A DNA stretch of 64,000 bases from an uncultured Burkholderiales bacterium (GCA_937891665.1 CALAGS010000139.1:1-64000), one strand, 5' to 3'. Positions 8,123 to 16,806 are shown, numbered from the stretch's first letter. Made by a program: numbers and translations. The notes: a model not told the origin generated them from the sequence alone.

Positions 8123-9934
8123 TCAAGACCGGCCAGCCACCGCGCGAACTGCTTGGTTCAAGGAATTGGCGCCGGCATAAGGCAAGGCCAAGTATTGCGC
8201 GCCCATCGCTTGGGCCAGATTTTTGGCTGCATCTTGGGCTTGCGGCGAGGTGTCCACCAGCAAAGTGCTAAAGCCTCTCAGGCGCATTTCTGTGGCCGCA
8301 GCCAAAGCGTCTGTGGCGGCCTGCGCTCTACCGGGGCTGCCATCGCGTGCAATGTTGCCCTTGCCATCTGTCAGCAGGACCACGATGGGTGTCTCGCCTT
8401 TTTTTCTCAGCTGATCTGCCAACAAGATGGCCGCATCAATGGCATGCGCCAGCGGCGTGCCACCACCACCGGGCAAACCGGCCAAGCTGCGTTTGGCACG
8501 TGCCAAAGAGCGGGTGGGCGGCAAAATCAGCTCCGCTGTTTGACCTCTGAATGCAAGCACCGCCACACTGTCGCGCCGCACATAACAGTCAGCCAACAAC
8601 AATTCAACGGCGCCCTTGGCTTCGGCCAAACGGTTGAGCGCAGAGGAGCCAGAAGCGTCAACCACAAACACCGTGGTGGTCTGGCCTGATTGGCGAAAGC
8701 GCGTGACATGGAAATCTTCTTTGCGCACCACGATGCGTTGTTTCTTCCCATCAGTAGGGGCTTGTTGTCGCTGCCGAAGTTTTTGCCAAGGCGCTGCAGC
8801 CCTGAGCGTTTCAAGCACATTGATGCGTTGCCCCGCACGCGGCTCGCCTTTGCGTGCGCCCACAGGCCGGCCGCGCAATGCATTTTTTTGCAGAGCGCCT
8901 GCACTGCCCGAGGTCGGTGTTTTGGCGCGCTGCAGTTGGCCAATTTTCAAACTGGCCAAGAGGCCAGAAGGGATGGCGGCTTGGGCTGCCTCAAGGACCA
9001 TCTCGGCTAAATTTTCAGGCAGGCCAGGGTCTTCTTCTTGATCGTCATCTGCTTTGGATTCGTCCTTGTTCTGAGCATCTGGGGACTCAGGCTCAGAAGG
9101 TGGCTCGGGCGATGGCTCTGGGGGCTCTTGAGTTTCTGCAGGCGTGTCTTGCGCCTCATTTTCTGGTGGTTCTGCTGGCGGCAGACGTGTTGCGCGTGGT
9201 GCAAGCACCAATCGGGCAGCGACGCCGGTGTGTTCTTCTTCGACGGTGTTGCTGCCAGCTAATGCAGCAGCGGCCCGTGCCACGCGCACGGCAAACACAC
9301 TGGCTCTTAGAGAATCTATACCCAGCGCCAACGCTGCGGCACAAAGGGCCTGCACCGCTTCGTCGTCTATCGTCACTTGTGACAAACTCTCGCGTGCATT
9401 CAGCACTTCTTGAGCTGTCCATTCGGGTCCTTCTTCGTCTTCGTCTTGCGCGCCCATCAGCAAACGAAAGGCCAGTCGATCCGCTAGGCCGGCTGGCATT
9501 TGTTCGTCGTCGCTCGCGCCTTCATCAAGGGCCACCAAGCCTAAGCTGGCCTTGGCCGATGTGTCTAAACCATCCCGCTGCAAAGCCACCATGCCGGTGT
9601 CAAGTACGCTGCCAAAGCGAGCCGCTGAAGACAAGCTCATGCGCTCGGCCATGGCCAATACCAACACGCCGCCATCGGCTTGTGACAGCAAGCCTTTGAG
9701 GGCGATGGGCTTGCCTGCTTGCAAGGTAGCGCCCAAGTCAAGTCCGCCCAACAAAGCCGTGTCATTGATGTTCAGGGGCACGCGCCGCAGGGGAGTTTGT
9801 GATGGCAAGAGACTTTTTAAAAGCGCCAGCCACTGGTCTCGGTTGTCGCAGGCAGGAGATCGAAGGGCCACACCGCCCAGACCCACTGGGTCGACTGCAA
9901 AAAGTGCAGCGATGGTTGCGGCGTCGCCTTGCAT
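8123..9934 (-). CDS. bchD: Mg-protoporphyrin IX chelatase subunit D (BchD)
   Basis: BchD forms the AAA+ double ring with BchI that drives insertion of Mg2+ into protoporphyrin IX by BchH. In order, the 603 residues show a degenerate AAA+ N-terminal domain without a good Walker A motif, an acidic proline/glutamate-rich linker near residues 255-300 and a C-terminal integrin I (VWA) domain. The MIDAS motif is FVVDASGSSAL near residue 418, with LLTDGKGN further on. The start at 9934 follows a 36-base gap after bchI. Immediately upstream lies a C-rich tract instead of a Shine-Dalgarno sequence, so initiation may depend on translation of bchI. Confidence 0.94.
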   Translation of the reverse strand: MQGDAATIAALFAVDPVGLGGVALRSPACDNRDQWLALLKSLLPSQTPLRRVPLNINDTALLGGLDLGATLQAGKPIALKGLLSQADGGVLVLAMAERMSLSSAARFGSVLDTGMVALQRDGLDTSAKASLGLVALDEGASDDEQMPAGLADRLAFRLLMGAQDEDEEGPEWTAQEVLNARESLSQVTIDDEAVQALCAAALALGIDSLRASVFAVRVARAAAALAGSNTVEEEHTGVAARLVLAPRATRLPPAEPPENEAQDTPAETQEPPEPSPEPPSEPESPDAQNKDESKADDDQEEDPGLPENLAEMVLEAAQAAIPSGLLASLKIGQLQRAKTPTSGSAGALQKNALRGRPVGARKGEPRAGQRINVLETLRAAAPWQKLRQRQQAPTDGKKQRIVVRKEDFHVTRFRQSGQTTTVFVVDASGSSALNRLAEAKGAVELLLADCYVRRDSVAVLAFRGQTAELILPPTRSLARAKRSLAGLPGGGGTPLAHAIDAAILLADQLRKKGETPIVVLLTDGKGNIARDGSPGRAQAATDALAAATEMRLRGFSTLLVDTSPQAQDAAKNLAQAMGAQYLALPYAGANSLNQAVRAVAGRS

Positions 9935-9970
9935 AGGAGGGGAGGGCCTGTTCGCTTAGGTGTTGTTAGG

Positions 9971-11014
9971 TTAGGGCTTGGGTGCCGTGAGCTCTGCCAG
10001 TGCTCTTTCGACGCGCGTTGAAGAGCCTGAATCATCAAGGGGGTTGCGGCGAAGCCGATGACGAAGCGCAGAGGGCGCCACCCGAATCAGGTGCTTTTGT
10101 TCAACTTTGGAAGCGCCTTGCAAAGCAGCCTCGGCCCGCGCTGCGCGAACCAGTGTCAGATCGCCGCGCAAGCCATCGGTGCCCAAACTCATGCAGAGTT
10201 GAGCGGCAAATTCGCGGGCTGCATCGGGAATGGCTACGTCTGGCAAACGTTTGCGGGCCGCCACAATGCTGCGCCTGACGCGGTCGTCTTCTTTTTTCCA
10301 TGCGTCGGTAAAGGCTTGTGGCCCTTGCTCGAAGGCGTCTCGGCGTTTCACCACTTCCACGCGCTGTGCCAGGGTGTCTGGTGTTTTCACTTCCACCGAC
10401 AAGCCAAAGCGGTCCAGCAACTGCGGCCTCAATTCGCCTTCCTCCGGATTGCCGCTGCCAATGAGAACGAAGCGCGCTGGGTGCCTCACGCTCAGGCCTT
10501 CCCGTTCCACCACGTTTTCGCCTGAAGCGGCCACATCAATCAGCAGGTCGACCAAATGGTCTTCCAGCAAGTTGACCTCATCGATGTACAAGTAACCCCT
10601 GTTGGCGCGCGCCAACAGTCCTGGCTCAAAGGCTTTCACGCCTTGTGAAAGGGCCCGCTCAAGATCCAAAGCGCCGACCACTCGGTCTTCAGTGGCACCG
10701 AGGGGCAAGTCAACCACCGGCACCGAGACCAAATGGCTGGTTTTTGTGGCGGCGCCCGCTTTGCTGCCCGCTGCCGCCTTCGCCAAGCAGTCTGGGCACT
10801 TGGCGTTTTCAGGGTCGCAACCATAGGGGCAACCCACCACAGCGCGCATTTTGGGCAACAGTGCAGCCAATGCCCTGACGGCTGTTGATTTGCCTGTACC
10901 GCGATCACCAAACACCAAAACGCCCCCGATGCTGGGGTCGATGGCCGTCAGCATGATGGCCAATTTCATGTCGTCTTGGCCAACGATGGCAGAGAAGGGA
11001 AAGGTCAAAGACAT
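9971..11014 (-). CDS. bchI: Mg-protoporphyrin IX chelatase ATPase subunit (BchI)
   Basis: BchI is the AAA+ ATPase that powers Mg chelation together with BchD and BchH. Walker A is GDRGTGKS at residues 36-43 and Walker B is LYIDEVNLL. A cysteine-containing insert, GCPYGCDPENAKCPDC, lies near residue 60-80 as in other proteobacterial BchI. The start MSLTFPFSAIVGQ at the ATG at 11014 (347 residues) is preferred to an in-frame TTG at 11023. It is the first gene of bchIDO and is divergent from dxs across a 135-base region with operator-like repeats. Confidence 0.95.
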   Translation of the reverse strand: MSLTFPFSAIVGQDDMKLAIMLTAIDPSIGGVLVFGDRGTGKSTAVRALAALLPKMRAVVGCPYGCDPENAKCPDCLAKAAAGSKAGAATKTSHLVSVPVVDLPLGATEDRVVGALDLERALSQGVKAFEPGLLARANRGYLYIDEVNLLEDHLVDLLIDVAASGENVVEREGLSVRHPARFVLIGSGNPEEGELRPQLLDRFGLSVEVKTPDTLAQRVEVVKRRDAFEQGPQAFTDAWKKEDDRVRRSIVAARKRLPDVAIPDAAREFAAQLCMSLGTDGLRGDLTLVRAARAEAALQGASKVEQKHLIRVAPSALRHRLRRNPLDDSGSSTRVERALAELTAPKP

Positions 11015-11046
11015 CTGATTCAATGTAAAGGTTAAAACGGGCCGAA

Positions 11047-11059
11047 TGACAAAGTGTCA
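11047..11059. promoter_or_regulatory. Palindrome TGACA-AAG-TGTCA between bchI and dxs
   Basis: A perfect 5-base-arm inverted repeat lies about 33 bases upstream of bchI. It shares its TGACA/TGTCA half-sites with the crtE promoter repeat, suggesting a common regulator; which protein binds is unknown. Confidence 0.4.
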
Positions 11060-11090
11060 ACTTAAAAAATTATGCAAAGTGTCAATTTAA
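11051..11090. repeat. Direct repeat AAAGTGTCAAYTTAA, two copies
   Basis: Copies at 11051-11065 and 11076-11090 differ at one base and are offset by 25 bases. They lie in the divergent bchI/dxs promoter region and probably mark two binding sites on the same helix face or nearly so. Confidence 0.5.
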
Positions 11091-11097
11091 CTTGACG
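11080..11097. promoter_or_regulatory. Near-consensus PpsR-type site overlapping dxs -35
   Basis: TGTCA-ATTTAACT-TGACG differs at one base from TGTCA-N8-TGACA. It overlaps the presumed dxs -35 TTGACG (11092-11097), a position suited to repression. Confidence 0.45.
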
Positions 11098-11119
11098 TTT
11101 TGTCAAATCCAGTTAAATT
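11092..11119 (+). promoter_or_regulatory. Probable sigma70 promoter of dxs
   Basis: TTGACG (11092-11097) and TAAATT (11114-11119) are separated by 16 bases. The start of dxs follows at 11150, preceded by GAAGG. A small palindrome TTGAC-GTTTT-GTCAA (11092-11106) overlaps the -35. Confidence 0.45.
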
Positions 11120-11149
11120 ATCGCTTCATTGAACAGATATTGAAGGCAA

Positions 11150-13039
11150 ATGATGAGTGCCCTGCTAGATTGGATTAAGTCCCCATCGCAGCTTAGAAAA
11201 CTGTCCCGAGACAACTTGGCGCCTTTGGCTGCAGAGTTGCGGGAGCGTTTGATTCAGTCGGTCTCGCAAACGGGCGGGCATTTCAGCTCCAATTTGGGAA
11301 CGGTTGAGCTGACGGTGGCGCTGCACTACGTTTTCAACACCCCTGAAGACCGCTTGGTATGGGATGTGGGTCATCAAACTTACCCCCACAAAATGCTGAC
11401 GGGCCGCAACGAGCAGATGGGCAGCATGCGCCAAATGGGCGGTTTGAGTGGCTTTCCGCGCCGTGAAGAAAGTATTTACGACGCCTTTGGCACGGCCCAC
11501 TCGTCCACCAGCATCTCGGCCGCATTGGGCATGGCCATGGCCGCCAAACAAATGGGCAGCCGCCGCAAAGCAGTCGCGATCATTGGCGATGGCGCACTGA
11601 CAGCAGGCATGGCCTACGAGGCCTTGAACAACGCTGGCGCGAGCGATTGCAACTTGCTGGTCATCTTGAACGACAACGACATGTCCATCAGCCCGCCGGT
11701 TGGTGCCTTGAACCATTATTTGCACGAATTGATGAGTGGTCGCTTTTATGCCGATGCCAAAAAAATTGGCAAAGAGGTGCTGAAAAATGCGCCGCCTTTG
11801 TATGCCTTGGCGCAAATGATTGAGCAACAAACGCAAAGTTTCATTCAACCGCAAACCATGTTTGAAAATTTGGGTTTTGAGTACACGGGTCCTGTGGATG
11901 GACACAATGTGGAAGAGATGGTGGATACGTTGAGAGGTTTGTACAACAAACCTGGCCCGCAGTTTTTGCACGTTGTCACCCGCAAAGGCAAGGGTTATGC
12001 AAGAGCTGAAGCCGATCCTGTGAATTATCACGGTCCCAGTAAATTTGATCCCGCTGTGGGCATTGTGAGTGCTGCACCATCTGTGCCTCCAAAACCAACG
12101 TTCACCCAAATTTTTGGCCAATGGCTTTGCGACATGGCAGCGGTTGACGAGCGCTTGGTGGGCATCACACCCGCCATGCGCGAAGGCTCGGGCATGGTGA
12201 ACTTCAGCCAACAGTACCCGCATCGCTATCACGATGTGGGCATTGCCGAACAACATGCGGTGACCTTTGCCGCCGGCATGGCCTGCGAAGGCTTGAAGCC
12301 TGTGGTGGCCATTTATTCAACCTTTTTACAACGCGCCTACGACCAGCTGATTCATGACGTGGCCTTGCAAAACTTGCCTGTGGTGTTTGCACTCGATCGT
12401 GCCGGTTTGGTGGGCGCCGATGGCCCTACTCACGCAGGCATGTACGACATTGCGTTCACTCGTTGCATTCCCAACATGAGTGTTGCATGCCCTGCCGACG
12501 AGGCAGAGTGTCGTCAGTTGCTTAGCACGGCTTATGCGCAAGATCATGCAGTCACAGTCCGTTACCCAAGGGGTGCAGGTGTGGGTGCCAAAGCGGCTAC
12601 TGACTTACAGACCTTGCCGTTTGGAAAAGCCGAAATCAGGCGCCAAGGCCAAGGCGTTGCGCTGCTCGCATTTGGCCCTCTTTTGTACGAAGCTCTCAAA
12701 GTGGCTGAAGGCATGAATGCCACGGTGGTCAACATGCGTTGGGCCAAGCCCTTGGATGTTGAAACCTTGAAACAAATTGCGCTGTCACACGATCGCCTGG
12801 TCACGCTTGAAGATGCGACTCGCAAAGGCGGTGCAGGCGCGGCTGTGCTGGAAGCTTTGCAAGACATGGGCATTGCAATGCCAGTGTTGGTGGTAGGCTT
12901 TGAAGATGAATTTACCGAGCATGGCGACCCGCAAAAACTGATGCAGCACTATGGCCTGACTGCGCCCGGCATTCAAAAACGCATTGAAGACTGCTGGCCC
13001 GAGGTGAAGGCCGCACCTTTCTTGAGGGTGGTGGGCTGA
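11150..13039 (+). CDS. dxs: 1-deoxy-D-xylulose-5-phosphate synthase (Dxs)
   Basis: Dxs condenses pyruvate and glyceraldehyde-3-phosphate with thiamine diphosphate, the first and usually limiting step of the MEP isoprenoid pathway in the cytosol. The 629 residues show the thiamine-diphosphate motif [19 protein letters not shown] near residue 146, the transketolase pyrimidine-binding region with [18 protein letters not shown] near residue 420, and a C-terminal transketolase domain. The start is the first of two adjacent ATGs. Its placement back-to-back with bchIDO and overlapping hemA (TGATG) suggests a copy serving pigment synthesis; whether another dxs exists cannot be seen here. Confidence 0.96.
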   Translation: MMSALLDWIKSPSQLRKLSRDNLAPLAAELRERLIQSVSQTGGHFSSNLGTVELTVALHYVFNTPEDRLVWDVGHQTYPHKMLTGRNEQMGSMRQMGGLSGFPRREESIYDAFGTAHSSTSISAALGMAMAAKQMGSRRKAVAIIGDGALTAGMAYEALNNAGASDCNLLVILNDNDMSISPPVGALNHYLHELMSGRFYADAKKIGKEVLKNAPPLYALAQMIEQQTQSFIQPQTMFENLGFEYTGPVDGHNVEEMVDTLRGLYNKPGPQFLHVVTRKGKGYARAEADPVNYHGPSKFDPAVGIVSAAPSVPPKPTFTQIFGQWLCDMAAVDERLVGITPAMREGSGMVNFSQQYPHRYHDVGIAEQHAVTFAAGMACEGLKPVVAIYSTFLQRAYDQLIHDVALQNLPVVFALDRAGLVGADGPTHAGMYDIAFTRCIPNMSVACPADEAECRQLLSTAYAQDHAVTVRYPRGAGVGAKAATDLQTLPFGKAEIRRQGQGVALLAFGPLLYEALKVAEGMNATVVNMRWAKPLDVETLKQIALSHDRLVTLEDATRKGGAGAAVLEALQDMGIAMPVLVVGFEDEFTEHGDPQKLMQHYGLTAPGIQKRIEDCWPEVKAAPFLRVVG

Positions 13040-14292
13040 TGGCTGTTTGGACCTTAGGGCTGAATCACAAAACTGCGCCGATTGATTTGCGCGAGCGCTT
13101 TGCGTTTGCCTCTGAGCGCTTGGATCAGTCGTTGAAAGGTTTGCGCCAAAGTTTTACAACACACAAAGAAGTGGCGATTTTGTCTACTTGCAATCGAACA
13201 GAAATTTACTGTGCAGGCGATGAAGTTCAAATTCCACAAACTTTGAGTTGGTTGGCAGATACCGGCAAAACACAAGTCGATGTTTTGGCTAGGCACACTT
13301 ACCGATTTGAAGGCGATGCATCGGCGCGGCATGCGTTTCGAGTTGCCAGTGGCCTCGACTCGATGGTCTTGGGCGAGTCGCAAATTTTGGGACAACTCAA
13401 AGAGGCCGTGCGCACGGCCAGCGACTCAGGCGCCTTGGGCACCACGCTCAACCAACTGTTTCAGCGCTCCTTTGCAGTGGCCAAGGAAGTCAGAAGCACC
13501 ACGGAAATTGGTGCGCACTCCATCAGCATGGCCGCGGCCGCGGTGCGTTTGGCTGGCCGTATTTTTGAAAACATCAAAGAAACCAATATTTTGTTTGTCG
13601 GCGCCGGTGAAATGATTGAGTTGTGCGTGGCGCACTTTGCAGCCAAGTCGCCGAAATCAATCACGATTGCCAACCGATCGGCTGAAAGAGCCGACCTGCT
13701 GGCGCAAGTTCACGGCGGCAGAAGCATCTCCTTGGCAGATCTGCCCAAGCGCTTGCACGAGTTTGACATTGTGATCAGTTGCACTGCCAGCACCTTGCCC
13801 TTGATTGGACTTGGCGCCGTTAAAAGTGCTTTGCGCACCAGAAAAAACAAACCCATTTTCATGGTCGATTTGGCGGTGCCGCGTGACATAGAACCCGAGG
13901 TCAAAGACCTTCGCGATGTGTACCTGTACACCGTGGACGATCTGACCGAAGTGATCAACAGCGGCCAAGTCCACAGACAAGCCGCCGTGGTCGATGCAGA
14001 AGTGATCATCGACGAAGGCGTGGAAAAATTCATGACTTGGCTGTCTCAGCGCAGAGATGTGCCCTTGATTCAAGAGTTGAATTACCAAGCTGATGCTTGG
14101 CGGCAGGCCGAAGTGCTGCGCGCGCGCAAATTGCTCGACAAAGGTCAGAGCATTGAAAGCGTTCTAGAGTCGCTTTCGGTGGGCATGATGAAGAAAATGT
14201 TGAACGGCCCCCTGCGTGAGTTGAATCACACAGAAGAGCCGCTCAGAGTCAAGGCCCGCGAGGCTGTCAAACAAATGTTTTTGAGGCCTTGA
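13039..14292 (+). CDS. hemA: Glutamyl-tRNA reductase (HemA)
   Basis: This NADPH-dependent enzyme converts glutamyl-tRNA to glutamate-1-semialdehyde, the first committed step of C5-pathway tetrapyrrole synthesis. The catalytic cysteine lies in STCNRTEIYC near residue 50. The NADPH-binding region is ILFVGAGEMIELC near residue 190, and the C-terminal dimerisation helix is present. The 417-residue length is normal. The ATG overlaps the dxs stop by one base (TGATG), so dxs and hemA should be cotranscribed, supplying the isoprenoid and tetrapyrrole parts of bacteriochlorophyll together. prfA, its common neighbour in related genomes, does not follow here. Confidence 0.97.
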   Translation: MAVWTLGLNHKTAPIDLRERFAFASERLDQSLKGLRQSFTTHKEVAILSTCNRTEIYCAGDEVQIPQTLSWLADTGKTQVDVLARHTYRFEGDASARHAFRVASGLDSMVLGESQILGQLKEAVRTASDSGALGTTLNQLFQRSFAVAKEVRSTTEIGAHSISMAAAAVRLAGRIFENIKETNILFVGAGEMIELCVAHFAAKSPKSITIANRSAERADLLAQVHGGRSISLADLPKRLHEFDIVISCTASTLPLIGLGAVKSALRTRKNKPIFMVDLAVPRDIEPEVKDLRDVYLYTVDDLTEVINSGQVHRQAAVVDAEVIIDEGVEKFMTWLSQRRDVPLIQELNYQADAWRQAEVLRARKLLDKGQSIESVLESLSVGMMKKMLNGPLRELNHTEEPLRVKAREAVKQMFLRP

Positions 14293-14310
14293 AGGGGCGC
14301 TTGGAGAAAT

Positions 14311-14341
14311 TCAGCTTGAGCATTGAGAATGCTCAAGCTGA
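14311..14341. terminator. Bidirectional stem-loop between hemA and HiPIP gene
   Basis: Perfect 14-base arms (TCAGCTTGAGCATT and its complement) enclose the loop GAG. The hairpin lies between the converging hemA and HiPIP genes. T-rich tails are poor on both sides, so termination is inferred from position and stem strength. Confidence 0.65.
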
Positions 14342-14348
14342 TAGAACA

Positions 14349-14657
14349 TTAGCCCTTCTTGGCGTAAGCAGAGCACCAACCATTGCCGTGGACTTTCTTG
14401 CCTGCAAACAAGGGGCAACCGCCAGCAGGGTCAGTGGCCTTGCCTTGGTACAAAGCGCAGTTGTTGCATTTTTGTGCTGCAGCGTGCTTAGGGAATTTCT
14501 TCGCGTCAACTTTGGTGGTGTCAGCGGCATAACCCAAAGCAGCAGCTTGTGGATCTTTTTCGTTGACCATGGCTTGGGCCATGGCTTGTTGAGCTGCCAA
14601 TGCAGTGCTACCTAAAGCTACTTGCATCATGAATACGCGACGATTGGTTTGTTTCAT
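14349..14657 (-). CDS. High-potential iron-sulfur protein (HiPIP), Tat-exported
   Basis: HiPIPs are small periplasmic [4Fe-4S] electron carriers; in several photosynthetic betaproteobacteria they reduce the photosynthetic reaction centre. The 102-residue precursor starts with a twin-arginine signal (NRRVFMMQVALG, cleavage probably after AQQAMAQA), as needed for export of a folded cluster protein. Four cysteines fit the family: C-X2-C-X13-C-X13-C (CNNC, GGCP, GWCS). The gene sits at the edge of the photosynthesis cluster, convergent with hemA. The reaction-centre role is inferred from this neighbourhood; HiPIP can also donate to terminal oxidases. Confidence 0.92.
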   Translation of the reverse strand: MKQTNRRVFMMQVALGSTALAAQQAMAQAMVNEKDPQAAALGYAADTTKVDAKKFPKHAAAQKCNNCALYQGKATDPAGGCPLFAGKKVHGNGWCSAYAKKG

Positions 14658-14781
14658 AAAATTTCCAATGAGGTTGCTAAAAATCTGAACGGATGAATAT
14701 TAACGTTAAAAATGAAAGTTTGTTGGCAGGTTCCATCTGAACAGCAATAGATTTCGTCATGAAGAGTTTCCCAATTGCGAA

Positions 14782-14860
14782 GTTGAGCAGACAGCTTATG
14801 GCGGCTGAACGATTTCTGGTACCCCAGTATGAGGAAGCCGCCATAAGCTGTCTGCTCAAC
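14782..14860. repeat. Perfect 25-base inverted repeat in intergenic region
   Basis: Arms at 14782-14806 and 14836-14860 are perfect complements (left arm begins GTTGAGCAGACAGC, right arm ends GCTGTCTGCTCAAC). The 29-base loop holds a smaller CTGG/CCAG hairpin. The element lies in the 244-base gap between the divergent HiPIP and MFS genes. It has no T tail, no target-site duplication that I can see and no second copy that I noticed. It may be a structured RNA, a small mobile-element relic or a protein-binding site. The rest of this gap is AT-rich (14660-14720) with a TTAACGTTAA palindrome at 14700-14709, probably the HiPIP promoter region. Confidence 0.85.
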
Positions 14861-14901
14861 CCCTCCGGAATCAGAGACAATCAGGACTCAAGCTGAACGA
14901 C

Positions 14902-16146
14902 ATGAACGCATCACCTACCCCCGCCCCAATTTCGCCATCCGAGCCCGCAGTGGCTTTGAATGCTTCGCTCATGACTTCGTTGGAGAAGCGCTCCAGCATT
15001 TCTCTGGCGGCCATTTATGGCTTGCGCATGCTGGGCTTGTTCTTGGTGTTGCCCGTATTTGCCATCGAGGCTGCGAATTACCCAGGCGGAGACGACCCCA
15101 GTCTCGTAGGCCTGGCCATGGGTATTTATGGCCTCACGCAGGGCGCTCTGCAATTGGCGTTTGGAGCGGCATCCGACAAGATTGGCCGCAAAAAAGTGAT
15201 TGTCTTTGGCTTGCTCATTCTGGCTGTGGGCAGTTTTTGGGCTGCAACGGCTGACAGCTTGATGGGCGTGCTCATCGGCCGAGCTTTGCAAGGGGCGGGC
15301 GCTGTCTCAGCGGTGGTAACCGCTTTGTTGGCAGATCAAACACGCGATCTGGTCAGAACCAAGGCCATGGCTTTGATTGGCGCCAGCATTGGTCTGATGT
15401 TCGCTTTGTCCTTGGTTTTGGCGCCTGCGCTCAATACCATTGCGGGTTTGTCGGGCTTGTTCGTTCTAACAGGCCTGTTGGCTTTTGGCGGTGTGGCTGT
15501 GGTCATTTGGGGTGTGCCGCCCGAGCCGGCCATCAGGACAGTCGTGCCCAAAGGCAGTTTGAAGGAAGTTCTGACGCACATCCCCTCTTTGCGCAATAAC
15601 TTGGGGGTTTTTGTGTTGCATGGCGTGCTTTTGGCCATGTGGGTGGCCGTGCCGCAAATGATGGTGGATGCTGGCTTGCCCAAAGAGCACCATTGGTGGA
15701 TTTATTTGCCAGCCGTATTGTTTGGATTTTTGGTGATGGGAAAAACGCTTTTCCCGCTTGAGCGAAAAGGGTATCTGAGGGCTGTGTTCTTGACCTCGGC
15801 TTTGGTCATTGCTTTGGTCATGTTCAGCTTGGGCTTGGTAGCTGGCGGTACGCCCAATTTATGGTGCATTGCCGGCATTTTGTGCGTCTTCTTTTCTGCT
15901 TCCAACATTTTGGAAGCCTGTCAGCCCAGCATTGCCTCGCGCGGCGCCCCACCGCATGCACGCGGCATGGCCATGGGTTTTTACAATACCTTGCAGTCCC
16001 TTGGCTTCTTTGTAGGCGGCGCGGCAGGCGGCGCCCTCATGAAATCAGGGGGCGCGCAGGTTTTATTTGCAGTTTGTGGCCTGGCCACGCTGGTCTGGCT
16101 TTTGGTTGCATGGTTCATGGAACCCATTGAAGCACCTGCCCGCTAG
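14902..16146 (+). CDS. MFS transporter (DHA1-like)
   Basis: This is a 414-residue major facilitator with about 12 hydrophobic segments. The loop 2-3 signature GAASDKIGRKKVIVFG lies near residue 93, and RALQGAGAVSAV near residue 130 fits motif B of proton-coupled drug/H+ antiporters (YajR-like). The substrate is unknown. The first 23 residues are polar and proline-rich, so the true start may be MTSLEKRSS at 14971. It precedes ssb by 48 bases in the same direction, a pairing common in Burkholderiales. Confidence 0.85.
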   Translation: MNASPTPAPISPSEPAVALNASLMTSLEKRSSISLAAIYGLRMLGLFLVLPVFAIEAANYPGGDDPSLVGLAMGIYGLTQGALQLAFGAASDKIGRKKVIVFGLLILAVGSFWAATADSLMGVLIGRALQGAGAVSAVVTALLADQTRDLVRTKAMALIGASIGLMFALSLVLAPALNTIAGLSGLFVLTGLLAFGGVAVVIWGVPPEPAIRTVVPKGSLKEVLTHIPSLRNNLGVFVLHGVLLAMWVAVPQMMVDAGLPKEHHWWIYLPAVLFGFLVMGKTLFPLERKGYLRAVFLTSALVIALVMFSLGLVAGGTPNLWCIAGILCVFFSASNILEACQPSIASRGAPPHARGMAMGFYNTLQSLGFFVGGAAGGALMKSGGAQVLFAVCGLATLVWLLVAWFMEPIEAPAR

Positions 16147-16194
16147 CAAGCATAATTGCACCTGTTCATCGCAAGAGATTTCAAGGAAACAAAC

Positions 16195-16692
16195 ATGGCA
16201 TCCGTCAACAAAGTCATTCTGATCGGCAACTGCGGCCGTGACCCCGAAATTCGCTACCTGCCCTCCGGCCAGGCCGTGGCCAACATCAGCATCGCCACCA
16301 CCAGCCGCCGCAAAGACCGCACATCTGGCGAAACCGTTGAGGATACTCAGTGGCACCGCGTCACTTTTTACGATCGCCTGGCCGAAATCGCTGGCGAATA
16401 CGTCAAAAAAGGCCGCCCCATCTACATTGAAGGCCGCCTAAAATACGGCAAATACACCGACCAAGCCGGTGTTGAGAAAAACACGGTCGACATCATTGCC
16501 ACCGAAATGCAATTGCTAGGGAGCCGTGAGGGCATGGGCGGCCCGAGTGGTGGTGGCGATGATGAGGGTGGCACTCCGGCCCGCCGGCCCGCAGCGGCGC
16601 CCCGTCCTGCGGCCAGCGCGGCACCAGCTGGCAAACCAGCTGCCAAGCCTGCCAGCGGTTTTGACGACATGGACGATGACATTCCGTTCTAA
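16195..16692 (+). CDS. ssb: Single-stranded DNA-binding protein (SSB)
   Basis: SSB coats single-stranded DNA and recruits replication and repair proteins. The OB fold spans about residues 1-110 ([20 protein letters not shown], then [18 protein letters not shown]). A flexible glycine/alanine/proline-rich linker follows, and the canonical acidic tail DDMDDDIPF ends the 165-residue protein. The start at 16195 is preceded by AAGGAA, whereas upstream in-frame codons give an atypical N terminus. Confidence 0.97.
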   Translation: MASVNKVILIGNCGRDPEIRYLPSGQAVANISIATTSRRKDRTSGETVEDTQWHRVTFYDRLAEIAGEYVKKGRPIYIEGRLKYGKYTDQAGVEKNTVDIIATEMQLLGSREGMGGPSGGGDDEGGTPARRPAAAPRPAASAAPAGKPAAKPASGFDDMDDDIPF

Positions 16693-16718
16693 GCCCCATT
16701 CGCGTTTAAACCAACCCC

Positions 16719-16748
16719 AAAGCCTGTATGACCTGCGGGCTTTTTTTT
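16719..16748 (+). terminator. Rho-independent terminator after ssb
   Basis: AAAGCC (16719-16724) pairs with GGCTTT (16738-16743) around a 13-base loop, and a run of eight T follows at 16741-16748. Confidence 0.7.
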
Positions 16749-16759
16749 CGTGCATTTAC

Positions 16760-16775
16760 ATACCCCATAGGGTAT
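16760..16775. promoter_or_regulatory. Palindromic operator ATACCC-CATA-GGGTAT
   Basis: Perfect 6-base arms lie 31 bases upstream of the membrane-fusion protein gene, after a -35-like TTTACA (16755-16760). C-tract/G-tract palindromes with TACCC...GGGTA are typical of operators for CsoR/CstR-family repressors (copper or sulfane-sulfur sensors). No such regulator gene is in the window, so the assignment is an inference. Confidence 0.55.
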
Positions 16776-16806
16776 ATGCTAAAGTGTCACTTTCGTTGGA
16801 GACGAC

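Noticed and set aside
8854..9699. 281-codon plus-strand open frame opposite bchD
   Set aside because: It lies entirely antisense to the well-recognised bchD, has arginine/leucine-rich low-similarity content and no start signal; it is a composition shadow.
11165..12256. 363-codon minus-strand open frame opposite dxs
   Set aside because: Histidine- and glutamine-rich translation typical of antisense frames; fully inside dxs with no recognisable domain.
14677..14880. 67-codon minus-strand frame crossing the 25-base inverted repeat
   Set aside because: No similarity or ribosome-binding site; the frame is created by the repeat and its flanks.
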